From Pseudomonas sp. S09G 359 (lineage in GTDB: Bacteria > Pseudomonadota > Gammaproteobacteria > Pseudomonadales > Pseudomonadaceae), in assembly GCF_002843605.1 (NCBI RefSeq), contig NZ_CP025263.1, positions 2,819,501 through 2,883,500 of the forward strand: 64,000 nt of DNA. Reading direction: 5' to 3'. Positions within the stretch are counted from its first letter, which is position 1; each line of letters opens with the position of its first letter. The notes under the pieces are model-generated. The model was not told where the DNA came from. It worked only from the letters and a program-made list of their open reading frames with translations, and did not search any database. Of the stretch, positions 18,131 through 27,422 are shown one piece after another. The position numbers and the translations under genes were made by a program.

Positions 18131-19888
18131 TTACTGAGCCGGTGGTTCCTGAAGCACCACGTTCAACGGGTTGGCCTTTTTCGGCGTGAGCATACTGAAG
18201 TCGATCAGGGCCTTCTGCTGGCGCATGTAGGGGTTGCCGATCAATTGCGGGCGTGGCTTGAAGCTGTCGCTCACCAGGCTCTTGCTGCGGTCCAGTTCGT
18301 TGAAGCTCAGCCCGGCCAGGTCGGCCCAGGTGTGAATCAACTGCGAGCTGGTGTAGGGGCGTTGCAAGTCGCCAGCGAAGCTCCAGTCGTGGGTCTCACG
18401 CCATTTCGGCGAGGCATAGGCCATGAACGGGATGGTGTACATCGGCGCCGTGGGCTTGCCTTCGTTGCGCCCCAGGGTGGCGTGGCCGGCCGAGTCGAAC
18501 ACGTCCTCGCCGTGGTCCGACAGGTACAGCAGGAACCCATTGGGGTCGGTCTTGGCGTAGTCCTTGATCAGGCTCGACACCACGAAGTCGTTGTACAGCA
18601 CCGCATTGTCGTAGCTGTTGTAGACCGGCAGTTGGTCGTCGCTGATGCCGGCGGGCACGCCCTGGCGGTCGGTGAATTTGTCGAATGTCGGCGGGTAGCG
18701 GTACTGGTAGCTCATGTGGGTGCCGAGCAAGTGCACCACAATGAATTTGCGTTCGGCCGGATCGGCCAGGGCCTTGGAGAACGGCTCCAGCACGTCGCCG
18801 TCGTATTGGCGGGCATTCTGGTTGCGGTTGTTGTTCAGGTACACCTGTTCGTCGGCCTGTTCGGAAAAGGTCGTAAGCATGGTGTTGCGCTTGGTCATGG
18901 TCTGCTGGTTGGTGATCCAGTAGGTCTTGTAGCCCGCCTGTTTCATCACGCTGACAATCGACGGCGTCTTCAGGTACAGGTCGGGGTTTTCCTCGTCGGC
19001 GAACGTCAGCACCTGCTGCAGCGCCTCGATGGTGTAGGGGCGCGGGGTGATCACGTTGTCGAACACCGCCAGTTGGTCGCGCAGTTTGTCCAGTTCCGGC
19101 GTGGTGTTGCGCGGGTAACCGTAGAGGCTCATGCGCTGGCGGTTGGTGGACTCGCCGATGACCAGCACCAGCGTCGAGGGCTGGCCGGCCATGGTGTCCT
19201 TGAGGTTGGTCAAGGGCGGGATCTGGCTGGCGCTGTCGAGCATGCCCTGCATGTTGTCCAGTTGTTGGGTGTAGCGGTGGTAGCCGACAATCATCTGCCA
19301 TGGCACGGCCGGCTCGATGCGCGCTTCAAAACGATCGATGGCATCTTCCAGGGTGTCACTGCGGGCGATCTGCTTGACCAGCGGGTAACCAATGATGGCC
19401 ACCAGGATCGCCGTCGCCGCCACCAGCGCCTGGGCACGGGGCAGGTAAACCGGGCGTACTCGGGTCCATAGGAAAATGGCGACGGCGGTGTGGGCAATGA
19501 ACGCCAGCACGATCCACCAGGCGAAGTACTGGGTGAGGTATTCGCCGGCTTCAGAGATGTTCGATTCGAACATGATGAAGATGACGCTTTGGGAAAATTC
19601 CTGCTGATAGACGAAGAAATAACCCAGGCTGGCCATGGAACAGGCCCACAGCACCACGCCGATAATGGCAGCGAGCAAGCGCGTACGGCGCGGGAATACA
19701 AGGAGAGGTGCGAGCCAGATCGCGCTCATGAAGAACGCTTGGCGAAAACCACTGAAGCCGGAGGTGCCGCTGAGTTGGATCAGCAGTTGGGTAATGCCCG
19801 AGAAGTACCAGAAAAACAGGAACAACCAGCCAAGACCGGCCCAATCAAAGCCTTTCGCAGACTTAGTGCTGCGTTTGAACATTGCCAT
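18131..19888 (-). CDS. cptA: Phosphoethanolamine transferase CptA (sulfatase family)
   Basis: A 585-residue inner-membrane enzyme that transfers phosphoethanolamine to lipopolysaccharide core or lipid A. The first 165 residues carry five hydrophobic segments (starting GLGWLFLFFWYFSGI) and the rest is the periplasmic alkaline-phosphatase-like domain. VLVIGEST near residue 245 contains the nucleophilic Thr, followed by RMSLYGYPRNTTPE, and SDHGEDVFD and HATLGR supply metal ligands. The sequence is very like E. coli CptA along its length. The frame opens with TTG at 19900, but the ATG at 19888 has GGAG at the right distance. An inverted repeat lies just upstream. Confidence 0.9.
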   Translation of the reverse strand: MAMFKRSTKSAKGFDWAGLGWLFLFFWYFSGITQLLIQLSGTSGFSGFRQAFFMSAIWLAPLLVFPRRTRLLAAIIGVVLWACSMASLGYFFVYQQEFSQSVIFIMFESNISEAGEYLTQYFAWWIVLAFIAHTAVAIFLWTRVRPVYLPRAQALVAATAILVAIIGYPLVKQIARSDTLEDAIDRFEARIEPAVPWQMIVGYHRYTQQLDNMQGMLDSASQIPPLTNLKDTMAGQPSTLVLVIGESTNRQRMSLYGYPRNTTPELDKLRDQLAVFDNVITPRPYTIEALQQVLTFADEENPDLYLKTPSIVSVMKQAGYKTYWITNQQTMTKRNTMLTTFSEQADEQVYLNNNRNQNARQYDGDVLEPFSKALADPAERKFIVVHLLGTHMSYQYRYPPTFDKFTDRQGVPAGISDDQLPVYNSYDNAVLYNDFVVSSLIKDYAKTDPNGFLLYLSDHGEDVFDSAGHATLGRNEGKPTAPMYTIPFMAYASPKWRETHDWSFAGDLQRPYTSSQLIHTWADLAGLSFNELDRSKSLVSDSFKPRPQLIGNPYMRQQKALIDFSMLTPKKANPLNVVLQEPPAQ

Positions 19889-20001
19889 CCAGCGCTCCAA
19901 CCCGATAATTCTTCAGTTGACGCGCAGGGCTGCACGCAACAGAGGCCACCCTTGAAGTAGGTGGCCCTTGGGGGCGGGAGTATCGGGAGGGGCATGTGAA
20001 A

Positions 20002-20038
20002 ACTTTGTGAGATTTTTGTAGCGGTTATCTTACAAAGT
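20002..20038. promoter_or_regulatory. Inverted repeat between cptA and the upstream small gene
   Basis: ACTTTGTGAGA (20002-20012) and TCTTACAAAGT (20028-20038) pair over 11 positions with one mismatch across 15 bases. It lies 114 bases upstream of cptA and just beyond the stop of the small minus-strand gene. It could be an operator for cptA or a weak terminator of the small gene. Confidence 0.45.
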
Positions 20039-20049
20039 GATTACCGGGC

Positions 20050-20229
20050 TCAGCAGAGTGCCGGTTGCGCACCGGAAGGCTGGTCCAGCTGAGCTTGAAT
20101 GATGTGGGCACGTAGACGCATGACCTCCTGCTGCAATTGATCGCGTTCGTCTTTCAACTGGCGCAACTCGTCGCGACGCATAGTGACGTAGAGGGTCTGT
20201 GGGGGGCGGGTCATCTGTGCAGTGCTCAT
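20050..20229 (-). CDS. Small coiled-coil protein (DUF6026-like)
   Basis: A 59-residue minus-strand frame beginning MSTAQMTRPPQTLYVTMRRD, then a charged helix DELRQLKDERDQLQQEVMRL with heptad-like leucines, predicted coiled coil. I recall a conserved pseudomonad family of this form (DUF6026) but cannot confirm the number. The ATG is preceded on the minus strand by GAGGTAAGCA, a reasonable ribosome-binding site. It is divergent from gnd and upstream of cptA on the same strand. Function unknown. Confidence 0.65.
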   Translation of the reverse strand: MSTAQMTRPPQTLYVTMRRDELRQLKDERDQLQQEVMRLRAHIIQAQLDQPSGAQPALC

Positions 20230-20499
20230 TGCTTACCTCGCAAATAGCCGGTGTGTCGCGGTGTGCCAGAACGCTTGAGTCGAGGTTCTCGGCAGCAGTC
20301 AGGACAATTCTGAATTCTTTTTGCGAGCAATGGAACTTTTTTATTTTTGATGGTCGTGTGACTTTTTGTACCGTGATGGTGAAACGATGGCCACTTTTTT
20401 GTCATGAAACTACCACGATCGGCTCTGGACTAACCCTCATTAGCCTCATTGCGCTATAAACTATGCACACATTTATTTAGTAGTTAGGAGCATCAGCAC

Positions 20500-21483
20500 A
20501 TGCAACTGGGGATTATCGGACTAGGCCGCATGGGCGGGAATATTGCACGGCGCCTGATGCTCAATGGGCATTCCACCGTTGTTTACGACCGTAACGAAGC
20601 ATTTGTCAAAGGCTTGAGCGAGGAGGGCGCCACCGGCGTTGCCGACTTGAAAGCCCTGGTCGCCGGGCTGCAAAAGCCTCGCGCCGTGTGGGTGATGCTG
20701 CCGGCAGGCGACCCCACTGAAAACACCATCAATGAGTTGAGCGAGCTGCTGGAAGACGGTGACGTGATCATCGACGGCGGCAACACCAACTATAAGGACG
20801 ATGTACGTCGCGGCAAGGCCCTGGCGGAAAAGGGCCTGCACTATGTCGACGTCGGCACCTCCGGCGGCGTCTGGGGGCTGGAGCGTGGCTACTGCATGAT
20901 GATCGGCGGCGACACCGAGACCGTACAGCGCCTGGACCCGATCTTCGCCAGCCTGGCCCCGGGCCTTGGCAACATCCCGCGGACCAAGGACCGTTCTGCC
21001 TCGGCTGACAAGCGCGCCGAGCAGGGCTACATCCACGCCGGCCCAGCGGGCGCCGGGCATTTCGTCAAGATGATCCACAACGGCATCGAATACGGGATGA
21101 TGCAGGCGTTTGCCGAAGGTTTTGACATCCTCAAGACCAAGAATTCGGAAAACCTGCCGGAAGACCAGCGTTTCGACCTGAACGTTGCCGATATCGCCGA
21201 AGTCTGGCGCCGTGGCAGCGTGGTGTCGTCCTGGTTGCTGGACTTGACCGCCGATGCCTTGGCGACCGACCCGAAACTCGACGGCTACTCCGGCTCCGTG
21301 GCCGACAGCGGTGAAGGCCGCTGGACCATTGAAGCCGCCATGGAACAGGCGGTGCCGGTGCCGGTACTGTCCACCTCGTTGTTCGCCCGCTTCCGCTCGC
21401 GCCAGCAGAGCACTTACGGTGACAAGATGCTGTCGGCCATGCGCTTCGGCTTCGGTGGCCACGTGGAGACTTCCAAAAAATGA
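20500..21483 (+). CDS. gnd: 6-phosphogluconate dehydrogenase, decarboxylating (GntZ/YqeC type)
   Basis: A 327-residue member of the short, NAD-preferring 6-phosphogluconate dehydrogenase group, which converts 6-phosphogluconate to ribulose 5-phosphate and CO2. The Rossmann motif [13 protein letters not shown] starts at residue 7. [15 protein letters not shown] holds the substrate-binding SGG, and [13 protein letters not shown] holds the catalytic lysine. The protein is about 140 residues shorter than E. coli Gnd, as expected for this group. Its TGA overlaps the zwf ATG. TTAGGAG sits upstream of the start. It links with the kgu operon (45-50 kb), whose product is 6-phosphogluconate. Confidence 0.93.
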   Translation: MQLGIIGLGRMGGNIARRLMLNGHSTVVYDRNEAFVKGLSEEGATGVADLKALVAGLQKPRAVWVMLPAGDPTENTINELSELLEDGDVIIDGGNTNYKDDVRRGKALAEKGLHYVDVGTSGGVWGLERGYCMMIGGDTETVQRLDPIFASLAPGLGNIPRTKDRSASADKRAEQGYIHAGPAGAGHFVKMIHNGIEYGMMQAFAEGFDILKTKNSENLPEDQRFDLNVADIAEVWRRGSVVSSWLLDLTADALATDPKLDGYSGSVADSGEGRWTIEAAMEQAVPVPVLSTSLFARFRSRQQSTYGDKMLSAMRFGFGGHVETSKK

Positions 21484-23003
21484 CCGCCAACGGCAAGAAA
21501 TCCAAGGCCGAACCCGCTCCACCCACCACCCTGTTTCTGTTTGGTGCCCATGGTGACCTGGTCAAACGCCTGCTGATGCCGGCGTTGTACAACCTCAGTC
21601 GTGATGGGCTGCTGGGCGACGGCTTGCGTATTGTCGGCGTTGATCACAACGCCATCAGCGACGCCGACTTCGCCAAGAAACTCGAGGATTTCATTCGCAC
21701 CGAAGCCGCCAGCAAGGTCAAGGGCAACGCCGACAACGCGTTGGACCCGGCCTTGTGGGCGCAATTGGCCAAGGGCATCAGCTACGTCGAGGGGGATTTC
21801 CTCGACGACAGCACCTACGCCGATATCGGTAAGAAGATCGCCGACAGTGGCACCGGCAATGCGGTGTTCTACCTGGCTACCGCACCGCGTTTCTTCAGCG
21901 ATGTGGTGCAGCGCCTGGGCAGTGCCGGCCTGCTGACGGAAACCGACGACAGTTTCCGTCGCGTGGTGATCGAAAAGCCCTTTGGTTCCGACCTGGCCAC
22001 CGCTGAAGCGTTGAACGCCAGCCTGCTCAAGGTGATGAGCGAGAAGCAGATCTATCGCATCGACCATTACCTGGGCAAGGAAACGGTGCAGAACATCCTC
22101 ATCAGCCGTTTCTCCAACGTGCTGTTCGAGGCGTTCTGGAACAACCATTACATCGATCATGTGCAAATCACCGCCGCCGAAACCGTTGGCGTGGAAACGC
22201 GGGGCAACTTCTTCGAAAAAACCGGCACCCTGCGGGACATGGTGCCCAACCACCTGTTCCAGCTGCTGGCGATGGTGGCCATGGAGCCGCCAGCGGCCTT
22301 TGGGGCTGACGCCGTGCGCGGTGAAAAGGCCAAGGTCATCGGCGCCGTACGTCCATGGTCCCTGGAGGACGCCCGCGCAAACTCGGTACGTGGCCAGTAC
22401 ACCTCCGGGGAAATCGGCGGCAAGCAGCTGCCGGGTTATCGCGAGGAGGCGAATGTCGCACCGGATAGCAGCACCGAGACGTTTGTCGCACTTAAAGTGA
22501 TGATCGACAACTGGCGCTGGGTTGGCGTGCCGTTCTACCTGCGTACCGGTAAGCGCATGAGCGTTCGCGACACCGAAATCGTGATCTGCTTCAAGCCGGC
22601 GCCGTATGCACAGTTCCGCGACACTGAAGTTGATGAGCTCAAGCCTACCTACCTGAAGATCCAGATCCAGCCGAACGAAGGCATGTGGTTCGACCTGCTG
22701 GCGAAAAAGCCCGGGCCGACCCTGGACATGGCCAACATCCAGCTGGGTTTCGCCTATAAGGACTTCTTCGAGATGCAGCCTTCGACTGGCTACGAAACCC
22801 TGATCTACGACTGCATGACTGGCGACCAGACCCTGTTCCAGCGTGCCGACAACATCGAGAACGGCTGGCGTGCGGTGCAGCCGTTCCTGGACGCGTGGAA
22901 GCAGGACGATGGGATCCAGGCCTACAAGGCCGGCGAAGACGGCCCGGCAGCGGCCGATGCATTGCTGGCCCGCGATGGCCGTACCTGGCATAGCCTCGGA
23001 TGA
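21480..23003 (+). CDS. zwf: Glucose-6-phosphate 1-dehydrogenase
   Basis: A 507-residue enzyme oxidising glucose 6-phosphate to 6-phosphogluconolactone. The nucleotide-binding [19 protein letters not shown] lies near residue 20 and the active-site signature [15 protein letters not shown] near 190-205. The gene overlaps gnd by ATGA and the HAD gene by ATGA, so the three are translationally coupled. Pseudomonads carry several zwf copies; this one is in a gnd-linked arrangement rather than the hexR-pgl-eda arrangement, so it is probably an additional isoenzyme. Confidence 0.95.
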   Translation: MTANGKKSKAEPAPPTTLFLFGAHGDLVKRLLMPALYNLSRDGLLGDGLRIVGVDHNAISDADFAKKLEDFIRTEAASKVKGNADNALDPALWAQLAKGISYVEGDFLDDSTYADIGKKIADSGTGNAVFYLATAPRFFSDVVQRLGSAGLLTETDDSFRRVVIEKPFGSDLATAEALNASLLKVMSEKQIYRIDHYLGKETVQNILISRFSNVLFEAFWNNHYIDHVQITAAETVGVETRGNFFEKTGTLRDMVPNHLFQLLAMVAMEPPAAFGADAVRGEKAKVIGAVRPWSLEDARANSVRGQYTSGEIGGKQLPGYREEANVAPDSSTETFVALKVMIDNWRWVGVPFYLRTGKRMSVRDTEIVICFKPAPYAQFRDTEVDELKPTYLKIQIQPNEGMWFDLLAKKPGPTLDMANIQLGFAYKDFFEMQPSTGYETLIYDCMTGDQTLFQRADNIENGWRAVQPFLDAWKQDDGIQAYKAGEDGPAAADALLARDGRTWHSLG

Positions 23004-23824
23004 GTGATGCAGCGATTCATCCCATCCGTTTTATCCTCAGTGACGTGGACGGCACCTTGCTGCACCCGGACCACCGCCTCAGCCAGCGTACGGCCGACGC
23101 GGTCAGTGCCTTGCGCGACGCTGGGGTGTTTTTCAGCCTGGCCAGCGGGCGGCCACCCAAGGCCATGCTGCACTTGATCGAGACGTTTGGTATCGATGTG
23201 CCGGTGGCGGGCTTTAATGGTGGCACGCTGATCAACCCGGACGGCAGCATTCTGGTCGCCCACCATCTGCCCGCGGAAGCGGCGCTGGTGACCCTGGCGC
23301 TGTTTTCAGCCGAGCCGGACGTGGAAGTGTGGGTGTTTGCCGACGGTGATTGGCTGCGCCGTGATCCGCCAGGGCCGATGCTGCAGCGCGAAGCCGATGG
23401 CCTCGGCTATGGGCCGGTGGTGGTGGAGAGTTTCGAGCCGTACCTGGACCGGGTCGACAAGATCGTCGCCGCCAGCAACAACACGCAGTTGCTGATGGAG
23501 CTGGAGGCGCAGTTGCAGCCCAAGGTGCACGGGCTGGCCCAGGTGTCGCGTTCGCAACCGGTCTATCTGGATGTGACGGCCATGCTGGCCAACAAGGGCG
23601 AGGCGTTGAAGACCATCGCTGCGCACCTGGGCGTGCCTATGGAGCAGACGGCGGCCATCGGCGATGGCGGCAATGACCCCGCGATGTTTCACGTGGCCGG
23701 ACTGTCGATTGCCATGGGGCAGGCGGAAGAAACCGTCAAGCGCCAGGCTACTGTGGTTACTGGTAGCAATGTTGACGACGGTGCCGCAGAAGCCATCGAA
23801 CGGTTTATTCTCGCCGCGCGATAA
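23000..23824 (+). CDS. Cof-type HAD-IIB phosphatase
   Basis: A 274-residue haloacid-dehalogenase phosphatase of the Cof/YidA subfamily: nucleophile motif SDVDGTLL (Asp15, Asp17), the C2-type cap in the middle, and motif IV IGDGGNDPAMF near residue 220. These enzymes hydrolyse sugar phosphates or related small phosphates in the cytoplasm. ATGA overlap with zwf makes it the third gene of the gnd-zwf operon, which hints at a substrate in the pentose-phosphate or Entner-Doudoroff network; that is inference. Confidence 0.9.
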   Translation: MSDAAIHPIRFILSDVDGTLLHPDHRLSQRTADAVSALRDAGVFFSLASGRPPKAMLHLIETFGIDVPVAGFNGGTLINPDGSILVAHHLPAEAALVTLALFSAEPDVEVWVFADGDWLRRDPPGPMLQREADGLGYGPVVVESFEPYLDRVDKIVAASNNTQLLMELEAQLQPKVHGLAQVSRSQPVYLDVTAMLANKGEALKTIAAHLGVPMEQTAAIGDGGNDPAMFHVAGLSIAMGQAEETVKRQATVVTGSNVDDGAAEAIERFILAAR

Positions 23825-23843
23825 AACCCAGGTTCTAACGCTT

Positions 23844-23876
23844 AACTTCCGATCACTCTTGCAGTGATCGGAAGTT
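23844..23876. terminator. Strong hairpin between convergent genes
   Basis: AACTTCCGATCACT (23844-23857) and AGTGATCGGAAGTT (23863-23876) are perfect 14-bp arms around a 5-base loop, placed between the HAD gene and the convergent small gene. The U tract is short, but position and strength support a bidirectional terminator. Confidence 0.8.
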
Positions 23877-23887
23877 GTCGCGTGGGT

Positions 23888-24148
23888 TTACTTTGGCATT
23901 GCCCAGGACTGCAACTGGTAGCCATCTTTATCGAGCTCGGCGCGGGCTTGCAACAGCAAGTCTTCCAACTGCGCCGGGTCGGTATAGGCACTCGACGACA
24001 GTTGTTTGCTGCCGATACGGGTATTGGTGCGGTCGATGACGCTCAGGCTGAGGGCGCCATTGCCATCGTGCCAGGCCACGCACTGAAAGGGTTGGAAAGC
24101 ACGGTCTGCGATCAAAAGAGCTTCGTTGATGCGGAGCGGGGCGTTCAT
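23888..24148 (-). CDS. Small conserved protein of unknown function
   Basis: An 86-residue cytoplasmic protein starting MNAPLRINEALLIADRAFQ and ending GYQLQSWAMPK. It has no signal peptide, cysteine or membrane segment; the middle (VAWHDGNGALSLSVIDRT) looks like a short beta-sheet and the end an amphipathic helix. I chose the ATG at 24148, because the upstream extension to 24172 adds an unlike MGNREKTH. No named family is recognised. The convergent terminator at 23844-23876 probably ends its transcript. Confidence 0.65.
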   Translation of the reverse strand: MNAPLRINEALLIADRAFQPFQCVAWHDGNGALSLSVIDRTNTRIGSKQLSSSAYTDPAQLEDLLLQARAELDKDGYQLQSWAMPK

Positions 24149-24491
24149 GTGAGTCTTCTCTCTATTGCCCATTCAAGTGAGTGCCGGTGGTTGGGCTGAC
24201 CATGCGGCGGGTTACTTGTACTGATGCACGATGACCGGGTACGGGTCACATGTTAGAGCCAGAAATTTTAACTTTCCCTGATTAAAGTCATGTAAGCGGC
24301 TGTTTTGAAAGCTGAATGAAAGTTTCCGCGCGGTGCAACTTTTTTGCCGAAAGCGTGGGTTGGTGGCTTTTTGCCCGCACTTATAGCGAAACGGTACAAG
24401 CGCTGTGTCAAGATCTTGCTAGTGTTAGCGCCAGGCGTCACAAAGCATTGTTTATTAATAACTTTAACAATTTTGACGCCAAGGAATAGTC
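24149..24491. promoter_or_regulatory. Regulatory gap upstream of the sigma-54 regulator
   Basis: 343 bases with no gene seen. The right half is AT-rich and carries an inverted pair GGCGTCA (24434-24440) and TGACGCC (24474-24480), 33 bases apart, immediately before the regulator start; this is a candidate autoregulatory operator. AAGGAATAGTC provides the ribosome-binding site. Confidence 0.4.
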
Positions 24492-25817
24492 ATGATTGTT
24501 ACACCCGTGCAGCGTCGTTTGCTTGTGGTCGACCCCTGTGACGACTGCCACGGGCTATTGCCCGGCTTGCGCACCGCAGGGTGGGAAGTGGACAGCTGTG
24601 CCCTGGAGACGGTGGGTGAACGCACCTGCGACGTTGGCTTGTTGCGTTTGCAGCCCTACCACCTGGAGCGCCCCGAAGCGGTCAAGGAGCTGATCGGCCG
24701 CAGCGGCACCGAATGGATCGCGGTACTCAGCCAGGACGTGCTGCGCCTGCAGAACGTCGGCGATTTCGTCTGTGAATGGTTTTTCGACTTCCACACCTTG
24801 CCCTTCGACGTCTCTCGCGTGCAGGTCACCCTCGGCCGTGCTTTCGGCATGGCGCGGCTGCGCGGCAAGGGCCACACGCCGGTGGATGAACCCGAGCATG
24901 AGCTGCTGGGTGACAGTCGACCGATCCGCGAATTGCGTAAATTGTTATCCAAGTTGGCGCCAACCGAATCCCCGGTGCTGATTCGTGGGGACAGCGGTAC
25001 CGGTAAAGAGCTGGTGGCCAAGACCCTGCACCGCCAGTCCCAGCGCCACGCCAAGCCGTTTGTCGCGATCAATTGCGGGGCGATCCCGGAACACTTGATC
25101 CAATCCGAATTGTTCGGCCATGAGAAGGGCGCGTTTACCGGCGCCCATCAGCGCAAGGTCGGGCGTATCGAGGCGGCCAATGGCGGCACGCTGTTCCTGG
25201 ATGAAATCGGCGATTTGCCGATGGAACTGCAAGCCAATCTGCTGCGTTTTCTTCAGGAGAAACAGGTCGAGCGGGTCGGCGGCAGCCAGCCGATTCCGGT
25301 GGACGTACGGGTATTGGCGGCCACTCACGTTGACCTCGAGGCTGCCGTGGAGAAGGGCACCTTCCGCGAGGATTTGTATTACCGGCTCAATGTCCTGCAA
25401 GTGATGACCGCGCCCTTGCGCGATCGTCATGGCGACGTGGCAATGCTCGCCAACCACTTTTCACGCTTCTACAGCCAGGAAACCGGCCGACGCCCGCGCA
25501 GTTTCAGCGAAGATGCATTGGTGGCGATGGGGCAGCACCCCTGGCCGGGCAATGTGCGCGAGTTGGCCAACCGTGTGCGCCGGGGCCTGGTGCTCGCCGA
25601 AGGGCGCCAGATAGAGGCCGTTGATCTGGGCTTGCAAGGCGAACAGGCAATTTCGCCACCCATGGCTACACTGGAAGACTATAAGCACCGCGCCGAACGC
25701 CAGGCGTTGTGCGATGTGCTCAACCGGCACAGCGACAACCTGAGTGTCGCGGCCCGCGTGCTGGGGGTTTCCCGGCCCACGTTCTACCGGTTGCTGCACA
25801 AACACCAGATCCGCTAG
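24492..25817 (+). CDS. Sigma-54-dependent enhancer-binding regulator (VpsR-like)
   Basis: A 441-residue activator. The N-terminal 125 residues resemble the degenerate receiver of VpsR-type regulators (LLVVDPCDDCHGLLPGLRTAG, then CEWFFDFHTLPFD). The AAA+ domain has Walker A GDSGTGKE (166-173), GAFTGA (213-218) and Walker B TLFLDE (233-238). The GAFTGA loop is intact, so it should contact sigma-54. A Fis-type helix-turn-helix is at the C-terminus (NLSVAARVLGVSRPTFYRLL). Its end faces the end of the fap operon, and fapA has a -24/-12 promoter, so it is the obvious candidate activator of fap; this is inferred. VpsR relatives often respond to cyclic di-GMP. Confidence 0.88.
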   Translation: MIVTPVQRRLLVVDPCDDCHGLLPGLRTAGWEVDSCALETVGERTCDVGLLRLQPYHLERPEAVKELIGRSGTEWIAVLSQDVLRLQNVGDFVCEWFFDFHTLPFDVSRVQVTLGRAFGMARLRGKGHTPVDEPEHELLGDSRPIRELRKLLSKLAPTESPVLIRGDSGTGKELVAKTLHRQSQRHAKPFVAINCGAIPEHLIQSELFGHEKGAFTGAHQRKVGRIEAANGGTLFLDEIGDLPMELQANLLRFLQEKQVERVGGSQPIPVDVRVLAATHVDLEAAVEKGTFREDLYYRLNVLQVMTAPLRDRHGDVAMLANHFSRFYSQETGRRPRSFSEDALVAMGQHPWPGNVRELANRVRRGLVLAEGRQIEAVDLGLQGEQAISPPMATLEDYKHRAERQALCDVLNRHSDNLSVAARVLGVSRPTFYRLLHKHQIR

Positions 25818-25830
25818 GGCGGGTAAACCG

Positions 25831-25868
25831 AAAAGCCCCGCAACGACCCTTATCGTTGCGGGGCTTTT
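25831..25868 (+). terminator. Intrinsic terminator after the sigma-54 regulator
   Basis: AAAAGCCCCGCAACGA (25831-25846) pairs with TCGTTGCGGGGCTTTT (25853-25868), a 16-bp perfect stem with a U tract. Confidence 0.93.
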
Positions 25869-25953
25869 CCTTGTGCCAAAAGTACTCCCTCTGCCGCCTC
25901 CTGTAGCGATCTGGCCCCCTGTGACGATCTGGCTTGTGCCGAGCGGACTCGCT

Positions 25954-26044
25954 GTGGCGAGCGGGCTTGCCCGCGTTGGGCTGCGAAGCAGCCCTAAAAA
26001 ATCCGACTACTTCGCACCCCAACGCAAGCAAGCTCCCTCGCCAC
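25954..26044. repeat. REP pair, GTGGCGAGCGGGCTTGCC type, degenerate second arm
   Basis: A full REP head and body at 25954-25997 faces a degraded complement (26019-26044, AACGCAAGCAAGCTCCCTCGCCAC). Degenerate head-like pieces (TGTAGCGATCTGG, TGTGACGATCTGG, TGTGCCGAGCGGACTC) precede it at about 25902-25950. It lies between the regulator and fapF. Confidence 0.78.
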
Positions 26045-26065
26045 AAAAATGCGCCGCCATTCCAG

Positions 26066-27373
26066 TTAAAAGTAGTAAGGGAATTTCAGGCTGAACGTAA
26101 AGTCCGGCGCATCATCCGTCATGCCAATCGCCAGGTTCGGCACGATGGTCAGGTTTTCCGACGCGGCAATGGTCATCCCCACGTTGAAGTAGCCGGCGTT
26201 GGCATCGCTGGAAACCACCGATTGCCAGTCACCGCCGTTAGGCTTGAGCTTGCTTTTGCGCTGTATGAGGTCGGACACCGAGAACGACATACTCATCTTC
26301 TCGTTCAGCGCGAAGGCCACGCCGACGCCGAGCTGGAAGCTGTCACCCAGGCTGACTTTGCCGCCGACTTTCTGGTTGACGTCGCTGCTGATGTCGTCAA
26401 ACGACTCTTCGAAGTTGTGGGTGTAGGACAGCGAGCCAAACAGCACCGCCGGGTCGAACGTCTTGACCAGGGAGATCCCCGGCGTGATCGACCAGACACC
26501 GTTGCCCGTAGGCAGGCTTTCCGGCACGAACAGGTTGTCGTTGTTGGGTGACCCGATCAGCTTGATGCCAAACGGCTCTTTGCCCGTCGGTGCCTTGACC
26601 CGCACCGACACCACGGCATCCGGCAGGGTCGGGGTTTCGTCGAGGAACTTGTAGGCCACGCCGAAGTTGACGTCGCCGATGGTCGGGTCGCGGGTGACTG
26701 AGGCTTCCGAGGTTGCGGTGCCGTTGTTGCCGGCGCCGGCGGACTGGTAGGTCGACTCGCGATACACCACGGGCACGTTCACGTCGAACTGCCAACGGTT
26801 ATCGACGTTATAGCGCCCGGTCAGGTCCAGGGTCCAGTTGTCGGACTTGATCCGGTCCAGGTTGATATTGCCGAGGAAAATCGAGTCCAGCGCCAGGAAC
26901 CCGTTGAGGGTCAGTTGGCGGGCGTCGTAACGGGCGTAGGTCACGCCGGTTTCAAAGCTGAATTTGCCATTGCCGAAAAAGCCGCTGGCTTCGTTATACA
27001 AGTTGCTCACGCTCTGCGCCGGAGCGGAGTCGTCTTTGAGCGACTGGCCATAAGAACTGCCGCCGCCACCGCCCGCGCCGCCGGAGGCTGCAGCAGCGCC
27101 CGTACCTGCAACCGTAGCGCCGCTGGCTTTTTGGAAGTCTGCCGGGGATTTGGCCAGGCGTTTCGGGGCCGGTGTCGCCGGTTGATCTTCTACTTGGCGC
27201 ACACGCTGCTCAAGAACTGCCAGGGCTTTTTGTTGTACTTCGTAGCGCTGCTTGAGTTCCAGGAGTTCCTGTTTGAGGGTTTCGATATCGGCGTCTGGCG
27301 CGGCATACAACATGGATGCGGGCAAGAGCGTACTTAAACAGACCACCGCGCGAAGTGATAACGATCGATGCAT
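26066..27373 (-). CDS. fapF: FapF, outer-membrane channel for functional amyloid secretion
   Basis: A 435-residue outer-membrane protein. Residues 1-25 form a signal peptide, 27-63 a charged coiled coil ([19 protein letters not shown]), then a glycine/alanine/serine-rich linker (about 85-112) and a beta-barrel to the end, finishing with an aromatic residue (PYYF). FapF is known as the trimeric barrel that passes FapB/FapC to the cell surface, with the coiled coil gating the pore. Last gene of fapABCDEF; 49 bases separate it from fapE. Confidence 0.95.
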   Translation of the reverse strand: MHRSLSLRAVVCLSTLLPASMLYAAPDADIETLKQELLELKQRYEVQQKALAVLEQRVRQVEDQPATPAPKRLAKSPADFQKASGATVAGTGAAAASGGAGGGGGSSYGQSLKDDSAPAQSVSNLYNEASGFFGNGKFSFETGVTYARYDARQLTLNGFLALDSIFLGNINLDRIKSDNWTLDLTGRYNVDNRWQFDVNVPVVYRESTYQSAGAGNNGTATSEASVTRDPTIGDVNFGVAYKFLDETPTLPDAVVSVRVKAPTGKEPFGIKLIGSPNNDNLFVPESLPTGNGVWSITPGISLVKTFDPAVLFGSLSYTHNFEESFDDISSDVNQKVGGKVSLGDSFQLGVGVAFALNEKMSMSFSVSDLIQRKSKLKPNGGDWQSVVSSDANAGYFNVGMTIAASENLTIVPNLAIGMTDDAPDFTFSLKFPYYF

Positions 27374-27422
27374 GAAATAAGCCGTCCTTTTCTAATGCGT
27401 AAGTGCCGGTGGTCAGCGTAGT

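Noticed and set aside
23864..24199. Plus-strand 111-codon frame after the HAD gene
   Set aside because: It is the complement of the more protein-like minus-strand 86-residue frame and lacks a ribosome-binding site.
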